A DNA stretch of 64,000 bases from DASQEH01 sp963765725 (GCA_963765725.1 CAVXXI010000003.1:682001-746000), one strand, 5' to 3'. Positions 51,979-61,271 are shown, counted from the stretch's first letter. Notes: generated by a model not told the origin, from the letters alone. Numbers and translations: made by a program.

Positions 51979-53304
51979 GTGTCGACACGAGCTCGCACTC
52001 AGGCGCTGGCGCTGTGCGCCTCGGCTGCGCTGACGCTGACCCTCGGAACCGTCGCGCGCGCCGACCACTCGCACCCTCCCGTCATCCCCTCCCAGCACCA
52101 GGTCGACGCCGCCCAGCGGCACGTGGCCGACGCGCGGCTGTCGGTGAAGGACATCCAGGCGGAGCTGGCAGCGGCCAGCGCGCGTCTGAACGCGCTGAAC
52201 ATCGCTGCGGAGCAGGCATCGGAGGCATACAACGGCGCCCGGATCGCGTGGCACGACGCGGCGGCCGCCGCCACGGCTGCCCGGCGCAGAGTGGTGCTCG
52301 CGGTGACCAACGCAGCGAGCGCCAGGGGCCAGTTGGCCGGGTACCTCGTCACGACCGACAGCTCCGGTTCGGATCTGTCGACGTTCAGCATGGCGCTCGG
52401 CGCGAACGGCCCGCACCGCCTGCTGCGCGACATGTCGCAGGCCGACACCTCGTCGCAGACCCTGGACGCCCGACTCCAGAAATGGCGCGCCACCTCGCGA
52501 CTCGTGAAGGTCTACCGGGCCGCGGCGGTCAAGGCCCTGTCGGCCGCCAGGGCCGCGAGGCGTCAGGCGCGCGCGGCGAGGGCAGCAGCAGCGTCGGCGG
52601 TTGCCGCCCAGAACTCGGCCGTCGTCAGTATCGGCGCGCAGCGCCGAAGCCTGCTGACGCAGCTCGCTGCGGCGCAGCACGAGTCGGTGGCGCTCGCCAC
52701 TGCGCGCCAACGCGGCCTCGAGCGGCGCCGTGAGGCGCGGCGACGCGAGCGCGAGCGGCAGGCCCTGCTGGCCGAACAGGCTCGTGAGGCGCGCCAGGCA
52801 CAAGCGGCGCAGGCGGCGCGGGAGCAGCGGCGAGAGCAGCGGCGCCACCAGCAGCAGCAGACCGGTGGAGGCTCGACGCCCACTCCGCCGGCGCCACCCT
52901 CGCCACCGGCGCCGACACCCAGCCCACCGCCGCAGCCTGGCAACGCCCAGGTCGCAGTCAACTTCGCCTACGCGCAACTGGGCGAGCCGTACGTCTGGGG
53001 CGGGGCCGGACCGGACTCCTGGGACTGTTCGGGGCTTGTGATGGGCGCCTGGGCCGCTGCCGGTGTCACCCTGCCGCACTACTCGGTGTCCCAGTACTAC
53101 GCCACTACCCCCATCTCCTACAGCGAGATGCGGCCCGGCGACATCATCTTCTACGCCAGCAACCCGTCTGACCCGAACACGATCTTCCACGAGGCCATGT
53201 ACATCGGCAACGGCCAGGAGATTCAGGCGCCGCACACCGGTGACGTGGTCAAGATCTCGGGCGTGTTCGACTGGGAGGCGCCGGACTTCTTCGGCCGCGT
53301 CTGA
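51979..53304 (+). CDS. NlpC/P60 peptidoglycan endopeptidase with coiled-coil N-terminus
   Basis: A 441-aa secreted protein from the GTG at 51979. The signal peptide ends near VARADH (residue 29). Residues 35-300 are long helices rich in Ala, Arg and Gln, the coiled-coil typical of RipA/CwlO-like hydrolases, followed by a Pro-rich linker. The C-terminal NlpC/P60 domain has the catalytic Cys in PDSWDCSGLVMGAW and His in FHEAMYIGNG; YVWGGAGPDSW is the usual opening. It cuts stem peptides during cell separation. Confidence 0.92.
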   Translation: MSTRARTQALALCASAALTLTLGTVARADHSHPPVIPSQHQVDAAQRHVADARLSVKDIQAELAAASARLNALNIAAEQASEAYNGARIAWHDAAAAATAARRRVVLAVTNAASARGQLAGYLVTTDSSGSDLSTFSMALGANGPHRLLRDMSQADTSSQTLDARLQKWRATSRLVKVYRAAAVKALSAARAARRQARAARAAAASAVAAQNSAVVSIGAQRRSLLTQLAAAQHESVALATARQRGLERRREARRRERERQALLAEQAREARQAQAAQAAREQRREQRRHQQQQTGGGSTPTPPAPPSPPAPTPSPPPQPGNAQVAVNFAYAQLGEPYVWGGAGPDSWDCSGLVMGAWAAAGVTLPHYSVSQYYATTPISYSEMRPGDIIFYASNPSDPNTIFHEAMYIGNGQEIQAPHTGDVVKISGVFDWEAPDFFGRV

Positions 53305-53330
53305 CGCGTCCGACTCGTCGGGCCGGTTGG

Positions 53331-53846
53331 TCAGTGTTCGACGGGCTCCTCGGCAGGTGAGACCAACAGGTCGTCGTGGCGCTTGCGTGACGCGACGATC
53401 TCGGCCTCCGCCTCGGCGCGCCCGACCCACCGCGAGCCCTCCACCCGCTTGCCCGGCTCCAGCTCCTTGTACACCTCGAAGAAGTGCTGGATCTCCCGGC
53501 GGTCGAAGGCCGCGACGTGGTCGATGTCGCGCAGGTGCTCCTGGCGCGGGTCGGTGGCGGGCACGCACAGCACCTTGTCGTCGGTGCCCTTCTCGTCGGT
53601 CATCCGGAACATCCCGATCGCCCGCGCCCGGATCAGGCACCCCGGGAACGTCGGCTCGGGGAGCAGTACGAGGCAGTCGAGCGGATCGCCGTCCTGACCC
53701 AGGGTGTCGTCGATGAAGCCGTAGTCGGCCGGGTACTGCGTCGACGTGAACAGGGTCCGGTCGAGCTTGATCCGGCCGGTCACGTGGTCGACCTCGTACT
53801 TGTTGCGCTGACCTTTGGGTATCTCGATGGTGACGTCGAAGTCCAC
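53331..53846 (-). CDS. ppa: inorganic pyrophosphatase
   Basis: A 171-aa family I pyrophosphatase from the GTG at 53846 (GGTGGAG 3-4 nt upstream). Active-site segments are IEIPKGQRNKYEVDHVTG, YPADYGFIDDTLGQDGDPLDCLVLL (the DxDPxD metal-binding Asp triad) and AFDRREIQHFFEVYKELEPGK. It hydrolyses PPi to drive biosynthesis. It is divergent from dacB across 78 bp, an arrangement seen widely in Actinomycetota. Confidence 0.96.
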   Translation of the reverse strand: MDFDVTIEIPKGQRNKYEVDHVTGRIKLDRTLFTSTQYPADYGFIDDTLGQDGDPLDCLVLLPEPTFPGCLIRARAIGMFRMTDEKGTDDKVLCVPATDPRQEHLRDIDHVAAFDRREIQHFFEVYKELEPGKRVEGSRWVGRAEAEAEIVASRKRHDDLLVSPAEEPVEH

Positions 53847-53911
53847 GCTCCACCCCTGCTCTCGTCGCTCGAACCGTACGTCGGCTGCGGCCCCGGGCAT
53901 CGCCCAGGAGT

Positions 53912-53924
53912 TAGTGTCTCCTAC
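53912..53924 (+). promoter_or_regulatory. dacB: leaderless -10 of dacB
   Basis: TAGTGT (53912-53917) lies 7 nt before the GTG at 53925 without a Shine-Dalgarno. It supports both the start codon and a leaderless transcript. Confidence 0.5.
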
Positions 53925-55436
53925 GTGAGCCGCTTTACGCATGCGGGGCGAGGCGGCTCGAGACGCAGGGGCTCCTCCGACCTCCGCACCGAGAGCGGTA
54001 AGGCCCTCCTCGGCAAGGTCGTCGGCGTGGTCGTCGTGGTGGCCCTGGGCCTGGGCGTCGCCGCGTACGTCCGGAGCCAGAGCTCCGGCTCCGGTCCACC
54101 CACAGCGGCCGGATCCGGCGTCCCGACCCTCCCAGCGCAGCCGCCGGCGTCGGGTCCCGGGCTGCGCCTCGCCCCACCGGCCACGCCGGCAGCCGTGCTC
54201 GCCGCCCTCGACAGCTCGAGGCCCGTCGACATCGGCCGGCTGAGGGCCAGGGTCGCGCCGTTGCTGCACTCGCCCCGGCTCGGTCACCACGTCGCGTTCG
54301 CCGTCGAGGCCCTGGGCTCGCGCCGGCTGCTCTGGAGGTCCGGTGGCCCGGCGCCGGTCACGCCCGCCTCCACCATGAAGCTGCTGACCATGACCACCGC
54401 ACTCGACGCGCTGGGAGCGGGACACCGGTTCACGACGTCGGCCGTACGCGGCCGCGACAGGCATGTCGTCGTCCTGGTGGGCGGGGGTGACCCGCTGCTG
54501 GCAAGCCGCCGGTCCAGCGCCGCACAGTCGACGGGTGACTACCCTCGTGAGGCCACCTTGCAGCAGCTCGCAACCCGGACCGCCCACCGGCTCCTCCGTG
54601 AGCACGTGAAGACCGTCCGGCTCGGGTACGACGACTCCCTCTTCGTGGGTCCGGCCGTCGACCCACACTGGGAGCCGACGTACGTGCCGGAGTCTGTGGT
54701 CAGCCCCATCGACGCCCTCTGGGTCGACGAGGGCCGGAAGACACCTGATCTGCTACGGCGCTCAGCCAACCCGGCGCGGGATGCCGCGGACCTGTTCGCA
54801 CACCAGCTCGAGGCCCGGGGTGTCCAGGTCAGAGCGTCCGTGGCACCTGTTCGCGCTCGCAGGCACGCAAACGTCCTGGCACAGGTGCAGTCAGCGCCGC
54901 TCGCAGAGATCGTGCAGCACGTCCTCGAGCAAAGCGACAACGAGGGAGCCGAGGTGCTGTTGAGGCAGCTGGCGATCGCCGCCGGCCGGCCGGGCTCGTT
55001 CGCCGCCGGTGTGAAGGTGGTGCGGACGACCCTGACGCGGCTGGGTGTGCCCCTCCGCCACGCCGTCCTCTATGACGGCAGCGGGCTGTCCCGGGACGAC
55101 CTGTTGCCCGTCCGCACCCTGCTGTCGGTGCTCCAGCTCGACGCCTCCGACAGCCATCCCGAACTTCGCCCCGTGGTGTCCGGCCTGCCGGTGGCCGGCT
55201 TCAGCGGGAGCCTCGCCTACCGCTTCCTGTACGACGCGCCGGGCGGGCTCGGCCTGGTCCGCGCGAAGACCGGCACCCTGACCGGAGTGCACGCGCTGGT
55301 CGGTATCGCGACCACCCGCTCGGGGAAGGCCCTCGTCTACGCCGCCGTCGCCGACCGGGTCCCCGTCCCGAAGACGTCGCTGGCGCGGATACAGCTGGAC
55401 AGGATCTCCAGCGCGCTCGCCACCTGCCGCTGCTGA
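53925..55436 (+). CDS. dacB: D-alanyl-D-alanine carboxypeptidase/endopeptidase (PBP4 type)
   Basis: A 503-aa penicillin-binding protein of class C. A membrane anchor lies at residues 29-48 (VVGVVVVVALGLGVAAYV), then a Pro/Gly-rich linker. The catalytic triad motifs are SxxK (Ser149-Lys152 in PASTMKLL), SxN in EQSDNEGAEV and KTG in RAKTGTLTGV. It removes terminal D-Ala from stem peptides or cuts cross-links outside the membrane. It lies upstream of tilS-hpt-ftsH, separated by a repeat array and the zincin gene. Confidence 0.93.
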   Translation: MSRFTHAGRGGSRRRGSSDLRTESGKALLGKVVGVVVVVALGLGVAAYVRSQSSGSGPPTAAGSGVPTLPAQPPASGPGLRLAPPATPAAVLAALDSSRPVDIGRLRARVAPLLHSPRLGHHVAFAVEALGSRRLLWRSGGPAPVTPASTMKLLTMTTALDALGAGHRFTTSAVRGRDRHVVVLVGGGDPLLASRRSSAAQSTGDYPREATLQQLATRTAHRLLREHVKTVRLGYDDSLFVGPAVDPHWEPTYVPESVVSPIDALWVDEGRKTPDLLRRSANPARDAADLFAHQLEARGVQVRASVAPVRARRHANVLAQVQSAPLAEIVQHVLEQSDNEGAEVLLRQLAIAAGRPGSFAAGVKVVRTTLTRLGVPLRHAVLYDGSGLSRDDLLPVRTLLSVLQLDASDSHPELRPVVSGLPVAGFSGSLAYRFLYDAPGGLGLVRAKTGTLTGVHALVGIATTRSGKALVYAAVADRVPVPKTSLARIQLDRISSALATCRC

Positions 55437-55438
55437 CC

Positions 55439-55590
55439 CCGTGCCGAGTGGTCGCAAATGTCGTGCCGAGCGGTCGCAAATGTCGTGCCGAGTGGTCACA
55501 AATGTCTCGCCGACAGGGCGCAAATCTTCGCTCGACCGGTCGTAAATGTCGTGCCGAGCGGGCGCAGACGTCCGCCCCAGCGGGCGGATG
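55439..55590. repeat. 22-bp tandem repeat array (family B), seven direct copies
   Basis: Seven contiguous units of 21-23 bp follow dacB. Consensus: GTGCCGAGCGGTCG then CAAATGTC, with copies 4 to 7 drifting. All are in one orientation. The unit matches the 16440 array (GAGCGGGCGCAAATGTCGC). It lies just before the leaderless promoter of the next gene, so part of it may be transcribed from dacB. Confidence 0.83.
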
Positions 55591-55671
55591 TACGCAACGG
55601 GCTGTTCGCACCTACCGATGCGCGTCGGAAATGCGCCGGCAGGGAGTCCGCGCGGCACAAGCGCGACCACG

Positions 55672-55684
55672 TACGGTTGACGCC
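55672..55684 (+). promoter_or_regulatory. leaderless -10 of the zincin gene
   Basis: TACGGT (55672-55677) lies 7 nt before the ATG at 55685 with no Shine-Dalgarno between. Confidence 0.5.
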
Positions 55685-56803
55685 ATGGCAGCCGACCGAC
55701 ACGACTTCGCCCCTGACAGTGACAGCGGCGCACCCGATGACCTCGTCGACTGGGAGCTCGCCGTCAGTACGGCCCGGCGGCTGATGCGCCCGAGTCCCGC
55801 CGTCAGCAGGGACCAGGCCCGCCGGACGGTCGAGGAGCTGCGGGCGTGCGCCAGCACGGCCGAGGGCCACGTCCGGGCGTACACCCAGCTCCATGCGGAG
55901 TCCGCCACGGCTCCTGTTCTCGTGGTCGACCGAGCGGGCTGGGTACAGGCCAACGCCGACGGCTTCCGGGAGGTCCTACGTCCTCTCATCACCAAGCTGC
56001 GCGCCCGGCGCGGAGAGCCGGGCCCGTTGTCGCTGGCGATCGGCTCGCGGGTTACGGGCGTCGAGGCGGGCGCGCTGCTCGCGTACCTGTCCAACAAGGT
56101 GCTCGGCCAGTTCGACCCGTTCTTCAGCGGCAACGCCGGTCCCGGTGAGGCCTCGCACGGCGGCCGCCTGCTGCTCGTGGCGCCGAACATCGTGCACGTC
56201 GAGCGGGAGCTGGAGGTGGACCCGCACGACTTCCGGCTGTGGGTGTGCCTGCACGAGGAGACGCATCGCGTGCAGTTCACTGCCGTGCCATGGCTGCGAC
56301 AGCACCTGCTCGGCGAGATGACTCAGCTCATCGAGAGCACCGAGCTCGACCCGCAGAAGCTGGCCCGGATGATGCGCGACGGGGCAGAGCGCGCGAGCCG
56401 ACTGCTGCGCGGCGACCCCGACGTGTCGCTCCTCGACATCCTGCAGACCCCAGAACAGAAGGCCACGGTCGAACGGCTGACGGCCGTCATGTCACTGCTC
56501 GAGGGGCACGCCGATGTCGTGATGGACGGCGTCGGTCCCGACGTGGTGCCGTCGGTCGAGTCGATCCGCAAGAAGTTCACCAAGCGGCGTGCGGGCGCCG
56601 GCCCGGTGGACCAGCTCGTACGCCGGCTCCTCGGCTTCGATGCCAAGCTCCGCCAGTACCGTGACGGGGCGGTCTTCGTACGCGGCGTGACGGCCAAGGT
56701 AGGGATCGAAGGGTTCAACGCGGTCTGGGCGAGCCCCGAGAACCTCCCTGCGAAGGACGAGATCGCCGATCCCGGCGCCTGGGTCGCCCGCGTCCACGGC
56801 TGA
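55685..56803 (+). CDS. zinc-dependent metalloprotease-like protein (DUF2342 family)
   Basis: A 372-aa cytoplasmic protein. The zincin motif is VCLHEETHRVQFTAVPW (HExxH at about residues 190-194), and a second Glu is in SLLEGHADVVMDG. The opening VDWELAVSTARRLMRPSP is typical of an actinobacterial family often annotated as zinc-dependent metalloprotease or coenzyme F420 biosynthesis-associated protein. It is commonly encoded between dacB and tilS, as here. The substrate is unknown. Confidence 0.9.
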   Translation: MAADRHDFAPDSDSGAPDDLVDWELAVSTARRLMRPSPAVSRDQARRTVEELRACASTAEGHVRAYTQLHAESATAPVLVVDRAGWVQANADGFREVLRPLITKLRARRGEPGPLSLAIGSRVTGVEAGALLAYLSNKVLGQFDPFFSGNAGPGEASHGGRLLLVAPNIVHVERELEVDPHDFRLWVCLHEETHRVQFTAVPWLRQHLLGEMTQLIESTELDPQKLARMMRDGAERASRLLRGDPDVSLLDILQTPEQKATVERLTAVMSLLEGHADVVMDGVGPDVVPSVESIRKKFTKRRAGAGPVDQLVRRLLGFDAKLRQYRDGAVFVRGVTAKVGIEGFNAVWASPENLPAKDEIADPGAWVARVHG

Positions 56804-56815
56804 GTCGCCGCGTCG

Positions 56816-57805
56816 ATGGGCGGACACCTGCCCCCTGCGGTAGCCGCCGTACGACGGGCTGTGCGCACCTCCTGTGGGGACCTGGCACCCGGACAGCGGC
56901 TCGTGGTCGCCTGCTCCGGCGGCGCCGACTCCGTCGCGCTGGCTGCTGCCACCGTCTTCGAGGCGCGCGCCGCCGGCTGGCTGGTCGGGGCCGCCGTGGT
57001 CGACCACCAGCTGCAGCCGGGGTCAGCCCGCGTCGCGGCAGGAGTACGGGACCTGGTGCAGACGCTCGGCTGCGACCCCGCGGACGTGCTCACGGTCGAC
57101 GTCGCAGCCTCCGGCTCGGGACCCGAAGGCGACGCGCGGGCGGCTCGGTACCGGGCGCTCACGGCGTACGCCGCGGCGCAGGGAGCGATCGTCTTGCTCG
57201 GCCACACCCTGGACGACCAGGCGGAGACGGTGCTGCTCGGCCTGGCCCGCGGCAGTGGCCTGCGCTCGCTGTCGGGGATGCCCGCCGCCTGGCCGGGGTT
57301 CCGCCGACCGCTACTGTGCATCTCGCGGCAGCTCACGCACGAGGCGTGTGCAGCGATGGGTCTCGCGGTCTGGCAGGACCCGCACAACAGCGACACCCGG
57401 TTCGCGCGCGTCCGTGTCCGCGACGAGGCGCTCCCCGTACTGGAGCGCACCCTCGGCCCAGGAGTCGCGCGCGCCCTGGCCCGGACCGCCGAGCTGGCTC
57501 GACAAGACGCCGACGCGCTTGACGCGCTCGCAGCCGACCTGCTGAGCCGGGCGCGAGTGGCAGGCGGCGAAGGGTTGTCGGTCGATGTGCTGCAGCCGGC
57601 CCCGGTCGCGATACGTCGGCGGGTGCTGCGCCGGTGGGCAGTCGACGCCGGCGTACCGGCGGGGGACCTGACAGCCGCCCACACCGAGGCCGTCGACCAC
57701 CTCGTCACCGCATGGCACGGCCAGCTCGGGGTGGACCTGCCCGGCCCGGTACGGGCGTACCGGCGCGCGGGCGAGCTCCGCCTTCGTCCCGCGCCCGATC
57801 GGTAG
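56816..57805 (+). CDS. tilS: tRNA(Ile)-lysidine synthetase
   Basis: A 329-aa PP-loop ATPase. The signature SGGADSVAL begins at residue 34; HTLDDQAETVLLGLARGSGLRSL is the conserved tRNA/ATP segment, and RPLL with NSDTRFARVRVRDE follows. It converts C34 of tRNA-Ile2 (CAU) to lysidine, so that AUA is read as Ile. It is shorter than E. coli TilS, lacking the far C-terminal domain, as is usual in actinobacteria. It sits 12 bp after the zincin gene and before hpt. Confidence 0.95.
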   Translation: MGGHLPPAVAAVRRAVRTSCGDLAPGQRLVVACSGGADSVALAAATVFEARAAGWLVGAAVVDHQLQPGSARVAAGVRDLVQTLGCDPADVLTVDVAASGSGPEGDARAARYRALTAYAAAQGAIVLLGHTLDDQAETVLLGLARGSGLRSLSGMPAAWPGFRRPLLCISRQLTHEACAAMGLAVWQDPHNSDTRFARVRVRDEALPVLERTLGPGVARALARTAELARQDADALDALAADLLSRARVAGGEGLSVDVLQPAPVAIRRRVLRRWAVDAGVPAGDLTAAHTEAVDHLVTAWHGQLGVDLPGPVRAYRRAGELRLRPAPDR

Positions 57806-57879
57806 GCACCTGCGTGCGGGGCGTCGGGCTGTGGCAGGCTGACCCGAGCCGGCCGCCCCCCACCCCCTCGGAGTTCGCC

Positions 57880-58431
57880 GTGGACGACAGCCATGTCAAG
57901 CAGGACCTCGACGAGACGTTGCTGACGGAGGAGCAGATCCAGCACAGGCTGGGCGAGCTGGCGAGGGAGATCGAGGCCGACTACGACGGCAAGGACCTGC
58001 TGCTCGTCGGCGTGCTAAAGGGCGCCGTCATGGTGATGGCCGACCTGGCGCGCAATCTCGAGCGGCACGTGTCCATGGACTGGATGGCCATCTCGTCGTA
58101 CGGCTCCGGCACCACCTCGTCAGGCGTCGTCCGGATCCTCAAGGATCTCGACACTGACATCACCGGCCGCCACGTGCTGATCACCGAGGACATCATCGAC
58201 ACCGGCCTGACGTTGTCCTGGCTGGTCGCCAACCTGCGGTCACGGGGGCCGGAGTCCGTCAACATCTGCACGCTGCTTCGCAAGCCGGACGCGCAGCGGA
58301 TGGCCGTCGACGTCAGGTACGTCGGCTTCGACATCCCCGACGAGTTCGTGGTCGGGTACGGGCTCGACTACAACGAGATGTACCGGAACCTGCGGTCGGT
58401 CGCCACGCTGGCCCGGCACGTGTACGCCTGA
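57880..58431 (+). CDS. hpt: hypoxanthine phosphoribosyltransferase
   Basis: A 183-aa protein from the GTG at 57880 (TCGGAG 6 nt upstream). The PRPP-binding loop is HVLITEDIIDTGLTLSWL; the substrate-contact VGVLKGAVMVMADLAR and the end DEFVVGYGLDYNEMYRNL are typical. It salvages hypoxanthine (and guanine) to IMP/GMP. The order tilS-hpt-ftsH is conserved through most bacteria. Confidence 0.96.
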   Translation: MDDSHVKQDLDETLLTEEQIQHRLGELAREIEADYDGKDLLLVGVLKGAVMVMADLARNLERHVSMDWMAISSYGSGTTSSGVVRILKDLDTDITGRHVLITEDIIDTGLTLSWLVANLRSRGPESVNICTLLRKPDAQRMAVDVRYVGFDIPDEFVVGYGLDYNEMYRNLRSVATLARHVYA

Positions 58432-58592
58432 CCACACGGGCGCGGCGCCGGCATTTGAGCGGGAAGCCCGAGGCTGTCAGACTTGCTTCTCTTTGCACTT
58501 TGGATCGTGCTGAGTGCGGAGTAGGCGACAATGGTTGCGACCGAGGCACCTGACTGGTAGGAGGCACGGGGCGACAGCCCCGGTAGAGAAGC

Positions 58593-60659
58593 GTGAAGCG
58601 TTGGTTTCGTGGCCCATGGCTGTGGGTCGTCCTCTTCGCCATAGTCATCCTGGTCGTGCTCGACGTCGTGTCGTCGAAGGGCGGCTACACGTCCGTCGAC
58701 ACCTCGAGCATGGTTCACGAGATCAAGGCGCACAACGTCAAGGACGTCGTCTTCATCGACGGCGACCAGACCATCGAGGCCACCCGGGTGAGCGACGGGG
58801 AGAAGATCTCGTCGCAGTGGCTCGCCGACCAGGGGATCAAGCTCGTCGACCTGGTCCAGAAGGAGTCCGACCAGGCGGCCAACACCAAGAACGCGTTCAC
58901 CTACACCGTCAAGGTGCCGCAGCCCAGCATCATCTGGACCTTCATCTCCAACATCTTGCCGTTCATCCTGCTCGTGGTGATCTTCTTCTTCCTGATGAAC
59001 AGCATGCAGGGCGGCGGCGGCCGGGTGATGCAGTTCGCCAAGTCCAAGGCGAAGATGGTCAGCAAGGACACGCCGAAGACGTCGTTCTCCGACGTCGCCG
59101 GCGTCGAGGAGGCCATCGAGGAGCTCGGCGAGATCAAGGAGTTCCTCCAGCAGCCGGCGAAGTTCCAGGCCGTCGGCGCGAAGATCCCCAAGGGCGTGCT
59201 CCTCTACGGCCCTCCAGGCACCGGTAAGACGCTGCTCGCCCGAGCCGTCGCCGGCGAGGCCAGCGTGCCGTTCTACTCGATCTCCGGCTCCGACTTCGTG
59301 GAGATGTTCGTCGGTGTCGGCGCGTCCCGTGTCCGCGACCTGTTCGAGCAGGCCAAGGAGAACGCGCCCGCGATCGTGTTCATCGACGAGATCGACGCGG
59401 TCGGACGCCACCGTGGCGCCGGCCTCGGCGGAGGGCACGACGAGCGCGAGCAGACCCTCAACCAGCTGCTCGTGGAGATGGACGGTTTCGACGTACGCGG
59501 CGGCGTGATCCTGATCGCGGCGACCAACCGGCCGGACGTGCTCGACCCCGCCCTGCTGCGGCCCGGCCGGTTCGACCGGATGATCGGCGTGTCCGCGCCC
59601 AACATGGACGGGCGACACAAGATCCTCCAGGTGCACTCGCGCGGCAAGCCGATCGCCGCCGACGTCGACCTGCTGGCGGTCGCCCGACGTACACCGGGCT
59701 TCACCGGCGCCGATCTCGCCAACGTACTCAACGAGGCGGCCCTGCTCACCGCCCGCAAGGACAAGAAGCTCATCGACGAGGCCTTCCTCGACGAGGCGAT
59801 CGACCGCGTCAGCATGGGTCCCCAGCGCCACTCCCACATCATGAGCGAGCAGGAGAAGCTCATGACCGCCTACCACGAGGGCGGCCACGCGCTCGTCGCC
59901 GCTGCGCTGCCGGGCACCGACCCCGTCACCAAGATCACGATCCTGCCCCGCGGGCGCGCCCTCGGGTTCACCCAGGTCCTGCCCGAGGGCGACAAGTCGT
60001 CGGTGTCGCGCAACGAGCTGCTCAACCAGCTCGCGTACGCACTGGGCGGCCTGGCCGCCGAGCAGCTGATCTTCCACGACCCTACGACCGGTTCGTCGAG
60101 CGACATCGAGAAGGCCACCAAGGTCGCCCGGGCGATGGTCACGAGCTACGGCATGAGCGACCGACTCGGGGCGGTGAAGCTGGGGGAGGACAACGGCGAG
60201 CCGTTCCTCGGCCGCGACATCGGCCACATGCGCAACTACTCCGAAGAGATCGCCGCGATCATCGACGAAGAGGTCAACAAGCTCTTGACCAACGCGCACC
60301 AGGAGGCGTTCGACATCCTGGTGACCAACCGCCCGGTCCTCGACGAGCTCGTGCGCCAGCTGCTCGACAAGGAGACGATCGACCGCAAGGGCTTGGCCCG
60401 GATCTTCTCCGCGGTACGGATGCGCGCCGAGCGCCCGGCCTGGACGGGTTCGGACTCGCGGGTCCCCTCCACGATCCCCCCGGTCGACGTACCTGCGGGT
60501 CTCAACGGACACGCGGAGCCGGCGGCCGAGATCACGGTGTCCCCCGGTACGGAGAACCCGCAGAGCCCGCTGCCCGGTCCCTCGGCTCCACCGTCAGGAC
60601 CTCCCGGGTCGCCGCCGCCAGGGCCGTCTCTCGGCCCGCCGATGTCCTCCCAGGAGTGA
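58593..60659 (+). CDS. ftsH: ATP-dependent zinc metalloprotease FtsH
   Basis: A 688-aa membrane protease starting at GTG. Two membrane helices (about 6-26 and 112-135) flank a periplasmic domain. The AAA domain has Walker A GPPGTGKT at 206, Walker B IVFIDEIDAVG and the second region of homology ATNRPDVLDPALLRPGRFDR. The zinc site is TAYHEGGHALV (His428, Glu429, His432). The C-terminal tail is Pro/Gly-rich, as in mycobacteria. It degrades misfolded membrane proteins. A GGGGC/GCCCC hairpin lies about 15 nt before the start. Confidence 0.97.
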   Translation: MKRWFRGPWLWVVLFAIVILVVLDVVSSKGGYTSVDTSSMVHEIKAHNVKDVVFIDGDQTIEATRVSDGEKISSQWLADQGIKLVDLVQKESDQAANTKNAFTYTVKVPQPSIIWTFISNILPFILLVVIFFFLMNSMQGGGGRVMQFAKSKAKMVSKDTPKTSFSDVAGVEEAIEELGEIKEFLQQPAKFQAVGAKIPKGVLLYGPPGTGKTLLARAVAGEASVPFYSISGSDFVEMFVGVGASRVRDLFEQAKENAPAIVFIDEIDAVGRHRGAGLGGGHDEREQTLNQLLVEMDGFDVRGGVILIAATNRPDVLDPALLRPGRFDRMIGVSAPNMDGRHKILQVHSRGKPIAADVDLLAVARRTPGFTGADLANVLNEAALLTARKDKKLIDEAFLDEAIDRVSMGPQRHSHIMSEQEKLMTAYHEGGHALVAAALPGTDPVTKITILPRGRALGFTQVLPEGDKSSVSRNELLNQLAYALGGLAAEQLIFHDPTTGSSSDIEKATKVARAMVTSYGMSDRLGAVKLGEDNGEPFLGRDIGHMRNYSEEIAAIIDEEVNKLLTNAHQEAFDILVTNRPVLDELVRQLLDKETIDRKGLARIFSAVRMRAERPAWTGSDSRVPSTIPPVDVPAGLNGHAEPAAEITVSPGTENPQSPLPGPSAPPSGPPGSPPPGPSLGPPMSSQE

Positions 60660-60660
60660 C

Positions 60661-61266
60661 GTGGGCGGCAGACCGACGCAGCCGGGCGACGGCCGGCCGC
60701 TCCCCGACTTCGACCATGCCCGCGCCGAGGCAGCGGTGCGGGAGCTCCTGCTCGCCGTAGGCGAGGACCCCGACCGGGAAGGCCTGCGGGCCACGCCGGC
60801 TCGGGTCGCCCGTGCCTACCAGGAGCTCTTCTCCGGCATGCGGCTGACTCCGGCCGACGTGTTGACGACGACCTTCGACATCGGGCACGACGAGCTCGTG
60901 CTGGTCAAGGACATCGAGGTCTGGTCGCACTGCGAGCACCACCTGCTCCCGTTCACCGGTGTCGCCCACGTCGGCTACATCCCCAACGCCGACGGGCGGA
61001 TCACCGGCTTGTCGAAGCTCGCCCGGCTGGTCGACGTCTTCGCACGTCGACCGCAGGTACAAGAGCGCCTCACCACCCAGGTCGCCGACTCGCTCATGGA
61101 CATCTTGAAGCCGCGCGGCGTGATCGCGGTCTTCGAGTGCGAGCACCTGTGCATGACGATGCGAGGCGTCCGCAAGCCCGGTGCGAGAACGGTCACCAGC
61201 GCCGTGAGAGGCCAGCTCCGCGATCCAGCGACCCGGGCCGAGGCCATGAGCCTCATCCTCGACTAG
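60661..61266 (+). CDS. folE: GTP cyclohydrolase I
   Basis: A 201-aa enzyme starting at a GTG 1 bp after the ftsH stop. Zinc ligands are in WSHCEHHLLPFTG and ECEHLCMTMRGVRKPG. It makes 7,8-dihydroneopterin triphosphate, the first step of folate synthesis. It leads the fol genes folE-folP-(SnoaL)-folB-folK. Confidence 0.97.
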   Translation: MGGRPTQPGDGRPLPDFDHARAEAAVRELLLAVGEDPDREGLRATPARVARAYQELFSGMRLTPADVLTTTFDIGHDELVLVKDIEVWSHCEHHLLPFTGVAHVGYIPNADGRITGLSKLARLVDVFARRPQVQERLTTQVADSLMDILKPRGVIAVFECEHLCMTMRGVRKPGARTVTSAVRGQLRDPATRAEAMSLILD

Positions 61267-61271
61267 GCCTC

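Noticed and set aside
58368..60512. A 714-codon minus-strand open frame opposite ftsH
   Set aside because: Composition of a shadow frame, rich in Val, Asp and His, directly opposite the unmistakable FtsH.
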